Assembly (NCBI GenBank): GCA_045223835.1
Contig: JBGUZS010000117.1
Location: 1-39,238, forward strand
Length of the DNA: 39,238 nt
DNA from: UBA1774 sp045223835
GTDB taxonomy: Bacteria; Bacillota; Clostridia; Oscillospirales; Oscillospiraceae
Direction of reading: 5' to 3'
The notes under the pieces were generated by a model. It saw only the letters and a program-made list of their open reading frames with translations, was not told where the DNA came from and ran no database searches. This document shows, piece by piece, positions 16,196 through 24,948 of this stretch. Each line of letters begins with the position of its first letter. The stretch's first letter is position 1. The position numbers and the translations under genes are program-made.

Positions 16196-16230
16196 GCAAA
16201 AGGCGGCGCTTCTTTACGTAGCGCCGCCTT
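16196..16230 (-). terminator. Terminator of the - strand flavoenzyme gene
   Basis: AAGGCGGCGCT (16200-16210) pairs perfectly with AGCGCCGCCTT (16220-16230), 11 bp, 9-nt loop. Read on the - strand it is followed by TTTTGCTT, so it ends the gene at 16255-18180. Confidence 0.85.
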
Positions 16231-16254
16231 CAGCAGCCCCGTTTTCGTTTGTTT

Positions 16255-18180
16255 TTATTTCCCGATATCCATGGCCGCGTTGAAGCCCAGGCGGTTGGCC
16301 TCGTACACGTTCTTCGCCGCCAGGCAGTCTCCGATGGGGTAGAACACCGGGGCGGCCAGGCCGAAGGCGGCGGCCTCCTCCTGGAGCGGGGCGCGGCCCA
16401 GGGCGTTCACGATGCTGTCCGCCTCCAGGGTGATCTCCCCCTCCGGCGTCTCGCACAGGACTTTGCTGCCGTCGATGGCCTTCACCCGGGTCTGGGTGCG
16501 GGCTTCGATCCCCCGCTTCCGCAGCTGCTCCAGAACCGCGCTGCGGTGGCAGGAGTTATTGACGAAGTTCAGGGTCTTCTCCGCCTCGATCACCACAGCT
16601 TCCCGTCCCAGGCTCTGGAGGTAGATGGCCAGCTCCGTGCCGGCCATGCCGCCCCCCAGGATCAGGACCTTCTTTCCCAGGGCTTCGGGGTCGGCGTATG
16701 CCTCCGTCACCTCCACGGTGTGCTCCAGGCCGGGGATCTTCGGCATGGCGGCCTTGGAGCCGATGGCGGCGATGACCACGTCCGCCCCCAGGGCTTCGAC
16801 CTCCGCCGGAGTGAGGGCGCGGTTCAGGTGGACCTCCACCCCCGCGTCGTACAGCCGCCTGGCCTGGCGGGCCAGATACTCCGTCATATGCTTCTTGAAG
16901 GGGACCTTCTCCTCGCAAAGGAGGACGCCCCCCAGCCGGTCCGTCTTCTCATAGAGGCTGACCCGATGGCCCCGCTTCGCGGCGGTGATGGCCGCCTGCA
17001 TCCCGGCGACGCCGCCCCCCAGGACTACGACGGTTTTCTTCTCCGCAGGGAGGGGGGCGGTGGAGTACTCCTCCTCCCGGCCGATTGTGGGATTCAGGGT
17101 GCAGCAGAACTGGCCGGAGGACATGACCTCGCTGAAGCAGTGGTAGCAGCGCAGGCAGCGGTCCACCTCGTCCGCCCTGCCGGTGCGGGCCTTGTTGGGC
17201 AGATCCGGATCCGCGATAAGGCCCCGGGCCAGCTCCACGATATCCGCCTGGCCGGAGGCGATGATCTCCTCCAGGAGGGCAGGGTCGGAGAGGGCCCCCA
17301 CCGTGGCGACCTTCGACTGCCGCATGCGGGGCTTGATGGCGGCGGCCAGACGGACGTTCACCCCATCCGGATCGAACATGGAGGGATGGGTGACGGTGAA
17401 GGTGCTGGCCCCGGCGGAGACATGGAGGATATGCGGATACCCGTCCAGCAGCTCCGCGATACGGACGCCCTCGTCGATCTCATAGCCCTCCGGCGTGCCC
17501 TCGAAGCCGCTGATCCGCAGCTCCACCACCATCCCGGGGACCTCCTTTTTGATGGCGGCGCAGATCTCCCGGGCCAGGCGGGTGCGGTTCTCCGGGCTGC
17601 CGCCCCACCGGTCATTCCGATGATTGATGGTGGGGGAAAGGAACTGGTGGATGAGCCAGCCATGGCCCCCATGGAGGGTGACCATGCCGAAGCCCGCCCG
17701 CTTGGCGTACTTCGCCCCCTTCACGAAGTCCGCGATGGTCTCCTCGATGATCTCCTCCGTCATGGCCAGGACGGGCTTGCCATGGAACTCCGTCTCGCTG
17801 GGGCCGTAGATCTGGATGCCCATATCCTGGGCCTGGTCCGATTTGATGCCCCCGTGCTGCAGCTCCAGGGCGGCCACGCAGCCATGACGGGTGATGGAAT
17901 TCGTAACATAGTTGTAGAAGGGCATGCCCCGGTGGTTCGTATAGGGCAACATACCGCCCCCATAGGCCATGCCTCTGCGGCTGACTCCGCCGCCGCTGAT
18001 GCATACGCTGGCGGCGCCCCCCAGGGCCTTCCGCTCATAATAGGCGCCCACCTCCGGCATCAGGAGGCCGTCGCTGTCCACGAAGGACACCCCCGTGGGG
18101 GCGGCAAAGATCCGGTTGCGGAACAGGGTCCCCCCGGCGGAAACGGGGGCAAAGAGATGGGGAAAGGGCTGGTTGCTCAT
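16255..18180 (-). CDS. Enoate-reductase-like NADH:flavin oxidoreductase, paralogue 1
   Basis: 641 residues in the FadH/2-enoate reductase/BaiCD architecture: N-terminal OYE-type FMN barrel (about 1-335), a CxxCxxCx11C iron-sulfur cluster site (CLRCYHCF, about 341-359), then a two-dinucleotide domain (GGGVAGMQAA near 385, GGGMAGTEL near 507). It should reduce an activated C=C bond with NAD(P)H. In the barrel ELQHGG (about 104) is kept, but the usual HGY(L) motif reads HGGHGWLIHQF (about 165-175), Trp replacing the usual Tyr. Substrate cannot be read: 2-enoates, dienoyl-CoA, and bile-acid or steroid 4-en-3-ones are all used in this family. Divergent from paralogue 2. Confidence 0.9.
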   Translation of the reverse strand: MSNQPFPHLFAPVSAGGTLFRNRIFAAPTGVSFVDSDGLLMPEVGAYYERKALGGAASVCISGGGVSRRGMAYGGGMLPYTNHRGMPFYNYVTNSITRHGCVAALELQHGGIKSDQAQDMGIQIYGPSETEFHGKPVLAMTEEIIEETIADFVKGAKYAKRAGFGMVTLHGGHGWLIHQFLSPTINHRNDRWGGSPENRTRLAREICAAIKKEVPGMVVELRISGFEGTPEGYEIDEGVRIAELLDGYPHILHVSAGASTFTVTHPSMFDPDGVNVRLAAAIKPRMRQSKVATVGALSDPALLEEIIASGQADIVELARGLIADPDLPNKARTGRADEVDRCLRCYHCFSEVMSSGQFCCTLNPTIGREEEYSTAPLPAEKKTVVVLGGGVAGMQAAITAAKRGHRVSLYEKTDRLGGVLLCEEKVPFKKHMTEYLARQARRLYDAGVEVHLNRALTPAEVEALGADVVIAAIGSKAAMPKIPGLEHTVEVTEAYADPEALGKKVLILGGGMAGTELAIYLQSLGREAVVIEAEKTLNFVNNSCHRSAVLEQLRKRGIEARTQTRVKAIDGSKVLCETPEGEITLEADSIVNALGRAPLQEEAAAFGLAAPVFYPIGDCLAAKNVYEANRLGFNAAMDIGK

Positions 18181-18217
18181 GCTGCGCTGTCCTCCTCATA
18201 AAAAATTTGTTGGCTTC

Positions 18218-18246
18218 AGTATACCATAGCTCTTCTTCTCTGCCAA
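18218..18246 (-). promoter_or_regulatory. Promoter for flavoenzyme paralogue 1
   Basis: On the - strand: TTGGCA (18246-18241), 17-bp spacer, TATACT (18223-18218), about 40 bases before the start codon. Confidence 0.8.
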
Positions 18247-18279
18247 TCGGTATTCCCGCCGCCGGTCTGCAATTCCTCC

Positions 18280-18308
18280 TTTCCCTTCCGCCGAAAAGGG
18301 TGTATAGT
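18280..18308 (+). promoter_or_regulatory. Possible promoter for flavoenzyme paralogue 2
   Basis: A good -10 box TATAGT (18303-18308) is 50 bases before the start codon. The -35 position 17 bases upstream (TTTCCC, 18280-18285) is a weak match, which would suit an activated promoter. Confidence 0.45.
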
Positions 18309-18357
18309 ATTTGCAAAATAAACCACTCCGGCGGAACCGGAGGGAAGGGAGCAAATC

Positions 18358-20343
18358 ATGGTCGACGCCTTTAAGGAGTTTCCCCATCTTCTCGCCCCGT
18401 TCCGGGTGGGGGACGTGGTCTACCGGAACCACATGTTCTGCGCCCCTACGGGACACACGGACGATATCGCCCCCGGCCAGCCCAGCACGGACGGCCTCAT
18501 GAGCTTCGAGCGCATCGCCATGGGCGGCGCCGCCACCGTGGCGGAGGGGGAGGTCATCATCGACCACACGGAGTTCAGCCGGGACAAGTGGCCCCGGGAT
18601 ATCGTGAACATGCAGAACTACAACTACGCCCGCATGGCGGACGTGGTGAAGCGCCATGGGGCGGTGCCCACCATGGAGCTGTGCTTCACCGGCTCCGGCC
18701 CCAGCAAGCCCAGCATCGGCATCTATCGGGCCTCCGGCCGCCCCCTGGAGGGGCCCTGCGACATGGAGCGGAACCAGGACGGCCTCCCGGTGAAGGCCAT
18801 GACGGAGGAGCGGATCCTGGAGGTCATCCGGGATTTCGGCATCGGCGCCGCCGCCGCCAAGCGGGCGGGCTTCCCCATGATGAGCATCCATGCCGCCCAT
18901 TCCCGGGCCTTCCAGCACTGGTTCAGCCCCCAGGAGAACCGGCGCACGGACAAATGGGGCGGGGACAGCGCGGAGAACCGCTGCCGCTTCGCCGTCATGG
19001 CCATCGACGAGATCCACCGTGTCTGCGGCCGGGGCTTCCCGGTGGAGATCCGCATCAGCGGCACGGAGATCCTGCCCGACGGCTACGGGGTGGACGAGGG
19101 CTGCCGCATCGCGGAGCAGCTGGACGGGCACGCGGACATCATCAGCGTTTCCGTCTCCGCCATGGATACCATGAATCCCGAGTCCTTCTCCCGCACCCAT
19201 CTGAGCATGTTCTATGAGCAGGGCCACCATGCGGAGGTCTCCGCCGAGATCAAAAAGCATGTGAAGCGTTCCCTGGTGGGGGTGGCGGGGGGCTTCTCCG
19301 ATCCCTATGTGATGGAGCGGGTCCTGGCGGAGGGAAAGGCGGACATCATCAATATGGCCCGGCAGCTGAACTGCGACCCGGACCTGCCCAACAAGGTCCG
19401 GGCCGGACGGCCGGAGGATATCCGCCGGTGCATGCGCTGCCTCACCTGCTTCAGCCAGACCGTGAGCCACGGGGATATGCTCTGCGCCCTGAACCCGGAG
19501 GCCCAGCGGAACCGGGAGGTATACTATTCCCTGCCCAAGGCCGCCAGGCGCCGCACCCTGGTGATCGGCGGGGGCATCGCGGGGATGGAGGCCGCCGTCA
19601 CCGCGGCGGAGAACGGCCACGAGGTCATCCTCTGCGAAAAAAGCGGGGAGCTGGGGGGCACTATCCTCTGCGAGCGGGAGGTGGCCTTCAAGGAGGCCCT
19701 TCACGCCTATATTGAGCAGCAGAAGCGGAAGATCGCCCGCCTGCCCATCGACCTGCGGCTGAACACCCCCGTCACCCATGACTACGCCGCCGCCCTGAAG
19801 CCGGACGCGGTGATCTGCGCCATCGGCTCCGATGTGGCGAAGCCCCCCATCCCCGGCCTGGACCTGCCCCACGTCCATTCCGCCGTGGAGGTGTTCTCGG
19901 ATCCCTCCCTGGCCAAAGGAAAGGTGCTGATCCTGGGGGCCGGTCTCGCGGGAACGGAGCTGAGCATCCATCTGGCGGACCTGGGCAAGGCCTCCGAGAT
20001 CGTGGAGATGGGCCGGGGCATCAACGACGGGGGCAACTCCTGCCATGGCCGGGCGGTGCTGGATATGATCCTCCAGCATCAGATCCCCCTGCATGTGAAC
20101 ACCAAGGCCCTGGAGATCACCGCCGAGGGCGTCCGGTGCCAGGGGCCCGAGGGGGAGGTCTTCTACCCCGCGGACACGGTGGTCTACGCCGCCGGGATGA
20201 AGGCCCGCACCGAGGAAGCCCTTTCCTTCTACGACGTGGCGCCCATCTTCCATATCGTGGGGGACTGCAGGCAGAGCTCCACCATCCTGAACGCCACCGG
20301 CACCGCCTATACCGCGGCGAAATACCTGGGCCGCTACGATTAA
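18358..20343 (+). CDS. Enoate-reductase-like flavoenzyme, paralogue 2, with changed active site
   Basis: 661 residues with the same order as paralogue 1: FMN barrel, CxxCxxCx11C cluster site (CMRCLTCF, about 358-376), GGGIAGMEAA and GAGLAGTEL nucleotide-binding motifs. The barrel is altered where this family binds flavin and substrate: the ELQHGG position reads ELCFTGSG (about 106), and the HGxHGY-QFLSP block reads HAAHSRAFQHWFSP (from about 178), so the Tyr proton donor and the Q-x-H pair are missing. WGGDSAENRCRF is kept. It may act on a different substrate or by a different mechanism. Butyrate kinase starts 25 bases after its stop, so the two are probably co-transcribed. Confidence 0.88.
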   Translation: MVDAFKEFPHLLAPFRVGDVVYRNHMFCAPTGHTDDIAPGQPSTDGLMSFERIAMGGAATVAEGEVIIDHTEFSRDKWPRDIVNMQNYNYARMADVVKRHGAVPTMELCFTGSGPSKPSIGIYRASGRPLEGPCDMERNQDGLPVKAMTEERILEVIRDFGIGAAAAKRAGFPMMSIHAAHSRAFQHWFSPQENRRTDKWGGDSAENRCRFAVMAIDEIHRVCGRGFPVEIRISGTEILPDGYGVDEGCRIAEQLDGHADIISVSVSAMDTMNPESFSRTHLSMFYEQGHHAEVSAEIKKHVKRSLVGVAGGFSDPYVMERVLAEGKADIINMARQLNCDPDLPNKVRAGRPEDIRRCMRCLTCFSQTVSHGDMLCALNPEAQRNREVYYSLPKAARRRTLVIGGGIAGMEAAVTAAENGHEVILCEKSGELGGTILCEREVAFKEALHAYIEQQKRKIARLPIDLRLNTPVTHDYAAALKPDAVICAIGSDVAKPPIPGLDLPHVHSAVEVFSDPSLAKGKVLILGAGLAGTELSIHLADLGKASEIVEMGRGINDGGNSCHGRAVLDMILQHQIPLHVNTKALEITAEGVRCQGPEGEVFYPADTVVYAAGMKARTEEALSFYDVAPIFHIVGDCRQSSTILNATGTAYTAAKYLGRYD

Positions 20344-20368
20344 ACCCAGACGAAAGAGGAAGAGTTCC

Positions 20369-21484
20369 ATGGACGAACGCATTTACCGCATTCTGGTCAT
20401 CAACCCCGGCTCCACCTCCACCAAGGTGAGCCTGTTTGAAAACGAGACCCTCCGCTTCGACCGGAGCCTGTTCCACGACGCACCGGAGCTGCTGAAATAC
20501 CCCCATGTGAACGACCAGACCCCCTTCCGCTACCGGGTCATCCTGGAGATGCTGGAGGAGGAGAAGGTCCGGCCGGAGGACATCGACGTATTCGTGGGCC
20601 GGGGAGGCAGCGCCCAGACCCAGCCCGGGGGCGTCACCCGCATCGACAAAAAGCTGTATGAGGACACCGTCGCCGCCGTGGGGGGCAGCGAGCACCCCGC
20701 CAAGCTGGGGGTCATGCTGGCCTGGGAATTCTCCCGGGCCTACGGCAAGCCCGCCTACACCCTGAACCCCACCAACGTGGACGAATACGGGGATTATGCC
20801 CGACTCACGGGGATCCGGGGCCTGTACCGGGTATCCCACTCCCATGTGCTGAACCAGAAGGCCGTGGCGGAGGCCCACGCGAAGAAGCTGGGCCGGAGGT
20901 ATCGGGACTGCAATTTCATCGTCGCCCATATCGACGGAGGCATCACCGTCAGCGCCCACGACCATGGGCGCATGGTGGACGGGAACATGGGGGCGGACGG
21001 GGAAGGGGCCTTCACCCCCACCCGCATCGGCTCCGTGCCCGTGCTGGCCCTGCTGGACTATATCGAGGAGCACGGCATCGAGGCGGTGCGCCTCATGTGC
21101 TCCCGGGCCGGGGGCTTCGTCAGCCTCTTCGGCACCGCGGATTCGGATAAGATCCACGCCCTGAAGGAGGCGGGGGATCCCAAGGCGAGCCTGGTATGGA
21201 ACACCATGATCTACCAGATCTGCAAGATGATCGGGGAGCAGAGCGCCGTGCTGAAGGGGAAGGTGGACGCCATCCTCCTCACCGGCGGCCTCATGCGCTT
21301 TGACGATATCCGGGCGGGGATCGAGGACCGCTGCGGCTGGATCGCCCCGGTGAGCGTCTATCCCGGAGAGCTGGAGCAGGAGGCCCTGGCCTTGGGGGCG
21401 TTGAAGGTCCTGCGGGGGGAAGAAGAGGCCCTCACCTATACCGGCAAGCCCGTCTGGGGCGGATTTCCCGGGGTAGACTTCTAA
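20369..21484 (+). CDS. buk: Butyrate kinase (acetate/butyrate kinase superfamily)
   Basis: Interconverts butyrate + ATP and butyryl phosphate + ADP. 371 residues. Starts RILVINPGSTSTKVSLFENE, the phosphate-binding opening of the ASKHA kinases; VGRGGSAQTQPGG, HIDGGITVSAHDHGRMVDGN and ILLTGGLMRFD are Buk-type motifs. Acetate kinase is longer and begins NxGSSSLK. RBS GAAAGAGGAAGAG before the ATG. Placed right after an enoate-reductase-like gene, so it may act on the carboxylate made or used there; branched or aromatic acids are possible substrates too. Confidence 0.93.
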   Translation: MDERIYRILVINPGSTSTKVSLFENETLRFDRSLFHDAPELLKYPHVNDQTPFRYRVILEMLEEEKVRPEDIDVFVGRGGSAQTQPGGVTRIDKKLYEDTVAAVGGSEHPAKLGVMLAWEFSRAYGKPAYTLNPTNVDEYGDYARLTGIRGLYRVSHSHVLNQKAVAEAHAKKLGRRYRDCNFIVAHIDGGITVSAHDHGRMVDGNMGADGEGAFTPTRIGSVPVLALLDYIEEHGIEAVRLMCSRAGGFVSLFGTADSDKIHALKEAGDPKASLVWNTMIYQICKMIGEQSAVLKGKVDAILLTGGLMRFDDIRAGIEDRCGWIAPVSVYPGELEQEALALGALKVLRGEEEALTYTGKPVWGGFPGVDF

Positions 21485-21515
21485 TGCCATTCAGAGCACG
21501 CAGATAGATTCTCTT

Positions 21516-22034
21516 ATGCTTATCTATTTAAACACAATCGACAGTGACTCAGAAAAACGGAAATTTGAGGTCCTGTATGAGACATACAGAAACCTCATGC
21601 TCTACATCGCTTTGCAAAAGCTTCATCACCAACAGGATGCTGAGGATGTTGTCCATCAAGCGTTCTTGAAGATCATCGGTATTCTGGAAACCATCGACGA
21701 CCCGCTCTCGCCGCGAACAAAGGCTCTGGTGGCAATGATCACCGAGCGGTCGACCGTTGATTATTGGCGTAAGCAGAACACTCGTATCCGCAAGCTTTCA
21801 GAGGTCCCGTATGATGATCACGAACAACAGACAGAGGATCCCATAGAAGAACACCTGTCTTTTGCTGAAGCCATTGCCGCGTTGCCGGAGAAGTATCGAA
21901 CACCCATCCTGCTGAAATATGACCAGGGTTATTCTCATGCCCAGATCGCAGAGATCCTGGGCACAACGGAAAGCAATATCCGGAAAACTGTGCAGCGGGG
22001 TAAAGAGAAGCTCAGAAAGCTGCTGGAGGAATGA
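21516..22034 (+). CDS. ECF-type RNA polymerase sigma factor (unit 1)
   Basis: 172 residues: region 2 (YRNLMLYIALQKLHHQQDAE followed by DVVHQAFLKI, about 24-53) and region 4 with the HTH GYSHAQIAEILGTTESNIRK (about 137-156). No clear Shine-Dalgarno precedes the ATG at 21516, so the start is less certain than the domains. Its stop overlaps the next gene by 4 bp (ATGA), the classic sigma/partner pairing. DNA here is visibly AT-richer than in buk and pta on either side. Confidence 0.85.
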   Translation: MLIYLNTIDSDSEKRKFEVLYETYRNLMLYIALQKLHHQQDAEDVVHQAFLKIIGILETIDDPLSPRTKALVAMITERSTVDYWRKQNTRIRKLSEVPYDDHEQQTEDPIEEHLSFAEAIAALPEKYRTPILLKYDQGYSHAQIAEILGTTESNIRKTVQRGKEKLRKLLEE

Positions 22035-22732
22035 TGGAAAACCTTGACGAGCTGTTATACCAACACGCCGCGGAAGCCAGAGATATCTGGCTCAGCACTT
22101 TTCCCTGCGATGAAAAGGTTCCAAAATATCATCATTCCCGGCGTTTTTTGCGGAACATGAATAAGCTGATGGTCAGGGAGTTTCGCTCCCCGGCAATGAA
22201 GTCGGCGATTAAAGGCCTCCAGCGTATCGCGATTGCCCTTCTGGTGCTGCTGGCAATTACCGCGGGTCTGGTCGGTTCTCATCCAAAGGTTCGCGCGGCA
22301 GTATTCTCCTATATCCGGGAAGTATATGAAAACAGTGTGTTTTATCGTTTCTTCGGGAAAAGCGCAGGAGTGCTGCCGGATTTAAGTCCGGGCTGGGTGC
22401 CTGAGGGAATGACCCTCGTCCGGGAAGAACGGGGAGAAACCAGACAGCTGCTCGTGTATATGAACGAAGACTCCGGAGAAATCGTTCTATTTGACTATAT
22501 GCGCATGGATGAAGGAGCATATGTTTCGCTTTTTTCAAATAAGGAGGGCATTGTACAGGAGGATATCCAGCTCGGGCAGATGAAAGGTGTGTACTATCCC
22601 GCCGAAGAGGGTTCCGAAACAAGCGTTTTGATTTGCATTGATCCCGTTGGCGACAAAGCGCTGAGTATCAGCAGCAATCTGGACCGGGAAACGATCCTTC
22701 GTATTGCAGAGAGTATAAGCTGTATTTCATAG
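22031..22732 (+). CDS. Membrane-anchored sigma-factor partner (DUF4367-like)
   Basis: 233 residues. A cytoplasmic N-terminal part (1-65), one membrane helix (IAIALLVLLAITAGLVG, about 66-82), and an extracytoplasmic domain with the PGWVPEGMTLVREE start typical of DUF4367-like anti-sigma partners. It probably holds the sigma factor and responds to a signal outside the membrane. ATGA overlap with the sigma gene; the second Met at 22034 is an alternative start. Followed by a terminator. Confidence 0.75.
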   Translation: MMENLDELLYQHAAEARDIWLSTFPCDEKVPKYHHSRRFLRNMNKLMVREFRSPAMKSAIKGLQRIAIALLVLLAITAGLVGSHPKVRAAVFSYIREVYENSVFYRFFGKSAGVLPDLSPGWVPEGMTLVREERGETRQLLVYMNEDSGEIVLFDYMRMDEGAYVSLFSNKEGIVQEDIQLGQMKGVYYPAEEGSETSVLICIDPVGDKALSISSNLDRETILRIAESISCIS

Positions 22733-22759
22733 CAGCAGGCGATTATCTGACTTTTCCCG

Positions 22760-22800
22760 GAAGCGTGTCGACAGTTCATTGCCGACTCGCTTCTTTTTTT
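22760..22800 (+). terminator. Terminator after sigma/partner pair 1
   Basis: GAAGCGTGTCG (22760-22770) pairs with CGACTCGCTTC (22783-22793) with one mismatch, followed by seven T. Confidence 0.85.
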
Positions 22801-22886
22801 GGTTTTTTATGTTTCAACTTGTCACAAAACAGCTCTCCCATCCGTATAAATAAAATGAAAACGAGCAGAAGGGAGGTGAGCGGCAA

Positions 22887-23837
22887 TTGAACCGTATACT
22901 TATGCTATGTCTGTTTCTGTATATGCTCCTATGTTTTCAGGCCTGTACATATCGAAGCAGCTCCGCAGCGGAAACAGCGCTTCCTTCTGCCAGTATACCG
23001 ACTGCTGTGGCTAAGGAGATCCCGGAGGATGTGATCAACCTGTTTGAAAACTACATGTTTTCTAATAAGCTTGGACTTGAAGTCGCAGTGGAAGGTTGGT
23101 TTTGTGATGCATATTTCCTCCAGGAGGCAATTCTTGATCCTGATGATTATCTTTTGGATTACCGATTGGAGCGGATCGAAGCGGTAAACGACTGCCTCTA
23201 TGCGGTCAGCTTCTGGGCAAAATCAAAGAAAGATGTGCTGCGTGACGGTGATGTTTATCACCTCGTGCATAACTTTATTGCCTATATTGATGACAATTGG
23301 CGCTATCTGAACGGGGTCGCACATATTCCGGACGACTTGAGAGAGAACCTGGATGAAGCACAGTATACCTCGGAACCATCGGGAGTTATTTTTCCGGAAG
23401 CAGTGAATCGCTATGAAGCAGAGCCGGAAGGTATCCCGAAAGAAGTAACTCAGCTTCTTGAGGACTTTATGTGCGCATATATGCTTGGCACAGAGTATTC
23501 TATAGCATATATGCATTTTGAAGACGAGTTTATGCAGCAGGCATATCTCAGCAGCCATAGCCATCTGCTTGACTATCGTGTGGAAAGCATTGAGCAGATA
23601 AACGAAAATCTCTTTGCGTTCACACTTTGGATGAAATCTCTCAATTCGGCGCTTTATCATGGGGACACATTCCAGAAGATATATAACTTCGCCTGCAGAA
23701 TAGATGGAGAATGGTTCTATCTCAATGGGTTACAACACATCCCCCAGGGCCAGAGGGAAAACCTGGATGAAAGTCGATATACCTACGACGATCCCAGCAT
23801 TGTCCCTTACGAGGATGTGATTGGGTCAATCGGCTGA
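22887..23837 (+). CDS. Lipoprotein with two copies of an unknown domain
   Basis: 316 residues. Signal sequence MNRILMLCLFLYMLLCFQAC with Cys20 as likely lipidated cysteine (lipobox FQAC is atypical). The rest is a tandem repeat: residues about 46-161 match 184-299 with a constant 138-residue offset, e.g. LLDYRLERIE / LLDYRVESIE, YLNGVAHIP / YLNGLQHIP, and ENLDEAQYT / ENLDESRYT. I recognise no family. The TTG start at 22887 follows GGAGG at 22872-22876; ATG at 22902 would shorten the signal. It lies in the AT-richer block after the sigma/partner pair and may be a target of that sigma factor. Confidence 0.75.
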   Translation: MNRILMLCLFLYMLLCFQACTYRSSSAAETALPSASIPTAVAKEIPEDVINLFENYMFSNKLGLEVAVEGWFCDAYFLQEAILDPDDYLLDYRLERIEAVNDCLYAVSFWAKSKKDVLRDGDVYHLVHNFIAYIDDNWRYLNGVAHIPDDLRENLDEAQYTSEPSGVIFPEAVNRYEAEPEGIPKEVTQLLEDFMCAYMLGTEYSIAYMHFEDEFMQQAYLSSHSHLLDYRVESIEQINENLFAFTLWMKSLNSALYHGDTFQKIYNFACRIDGEWFYLNGLQHIPQGQRENLDESRYTYDDPSIVPYEDVIGSIG

Positions 23838-23863
23838 AGTGATCACATCTTGCGGAAAAACCG

Positions 23864-23892
23864 TTGTCAGCGGTTTGCTCCTGTGGTAAACT
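23864..23892 (+). promoter_or_regulatory. pta promoter
   Basis: TTGTCA (23864-23869), 17-bp spacer, TAAACT (23887-23892), about 48 bases before the pta start. Confidence 0.7.
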
Positions 23893-23940
23893 TCCCTCTA
23901 TAAGTGCATCGTGTCCGATGAGCAGAGGGAGGAACTACCC

Positions 23941-24933
23941 ATGAGCATGATCGAAAAGGTATATGAAAAGGCGCGGCAGTATCCCCGGCGCATCGTTTTT
24001 CCCGAGGGGGACGAGAAGCGCACCCTTCTGGCGGCGGAAAAGCTGAAAAAAGAGGGGATCTGCATCCCCATCCTCCTGGGGAACGACGGAAAAATCAAAG
24101 CCGCCGCGGCGGAAGCCGGGGCGGATATCTCCGGCATCGAAACCGTGGACCCGGAAACCAGCCCCAAAAGGGAGGCCTATATCGACGCCCTGTATGACCT
24201 GCGGAAGGCCAAGGGCCTTACCCGGGAGGGGGCGGCGCAGCTGGCCCTGGATCCCATGTACTTCGGCATCCTCATGGTGAAGCTGGGGGACGGGGACGGT
24301 CTGGTCTCCGGGGCGGTGCACACCACCGGGGATATGCTCCGGCCCGCTCTGCAGATCATCAGGACGAAGCCGGGGATCCGCATCGTCTCCTCCAGCTTCC
24401 TCATGAACTGCCCCAACCCGAGTCTGGGGGAGGAAGGGCTGCTGGTGTACGCGGACTGCATCGTGAACCCCTGTCCCACGGCGGAGGAGCTGGCCCAGAT
24501 CGCCGTCACCACCGCCGCCACCGCCCATGACCTCTGCGGCGTTCCGGAGCCCCGGGTGGCTCTCCTGAGCTTCTCCACCAAGGGGAGCGCGGAGCATGAG
24601 CTGGTGGACAAGGTGCGGGAGGCGGTGCGCATCGCCCACGAGCTTGCCCCCGACGTGCTCCTGGACGGGGAGCTGCAACCGGACGCAGCCCTGGTGCCGG
24701 AGGTGGGGGCCTCCAAGGCCCCGGGAAGCCCCGTGGCCGGGCGGGCCAACGTGCTCATCTTCCCGGATCTTCAGGCGGGAAACATCGCCTACAAGCTCAC
24801 CCAGCGCATCGGCGGGGCGGAGGCCTACGCCGTGCTCCAGGGCCTGGCGAAGCCCTGCAACGACCTCAGCCGGGGCTGCTCGGTGCAGGATATCGTGAAT
24901 ACCGCCGCCCTCACCGCGGTGCAGGCCAGATAG
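23941..24933 (+). CDS. pta: Phosphate acetyltransferase
   Basis: Interconverts acetyl-CoA + phosphate and acetyl phosphate + CoA. 330 residues, the length of the short (class I) Pta. RRIVFPEGDEKRTL opens the domain; LDGELQPDAAL and PVAGRANVLIFPDLQAGNIA are Pta signatures. ATG at 23941 is chosen because GAGGGAGG lies just upstream; the in-frame ATG at 23911 precedes that site. Phosphobutyryltransferase (Ptb, about 300 residues) is the alternative, but the motifs are Pta-like. Usually a kinase adjoins; here the AT-richer block lies between it and buk. Confidence 0.9.
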   Translation: MSMIEKVYEKARQYPRRIVFPEGDEKRTLLAAEKLKKEGICIPILLGNDGKIKAAAAEAGADISGIETVDPETSPKREAYIDALYDLRKAKGLTREGAAQLALDPMYFGILMVKLGDGDGLVSGAVHTTGDMLRPALQIIRTKPGIRIVSSSFLMNCPNPSLGEEGLLVYADCIVNPCPTAEELAQIAVTTAATAHDLCGVPEPRVALLSFSTKGSAEHELVDKVREAVRIAHELAPDVLLDGELQPDAALVPEVGASKAPGSPVAGRANVLIFPDLQAGNIAYKLTQRIGGAEAYAVLQGLAKPCNDLSRGCSVQDIVNTAALTAVQAR

Positions 24934-24948
24934 ATCGGATAAAACCCG

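Noticed and set aside
21516..23837. Calling the AT-richer block a mobile element
   Set aside because: No integrase, transposase, terminal repeats or target duplication seen; only composition suggests transfer.
23941..24933. Naming the gene ptb (phosphobutyryltransferase) because buk is near
   Set aside because: Length and the LDGELQPDAAL and PVAGRANVLIFPDLQAGN motifs are those of Pta.
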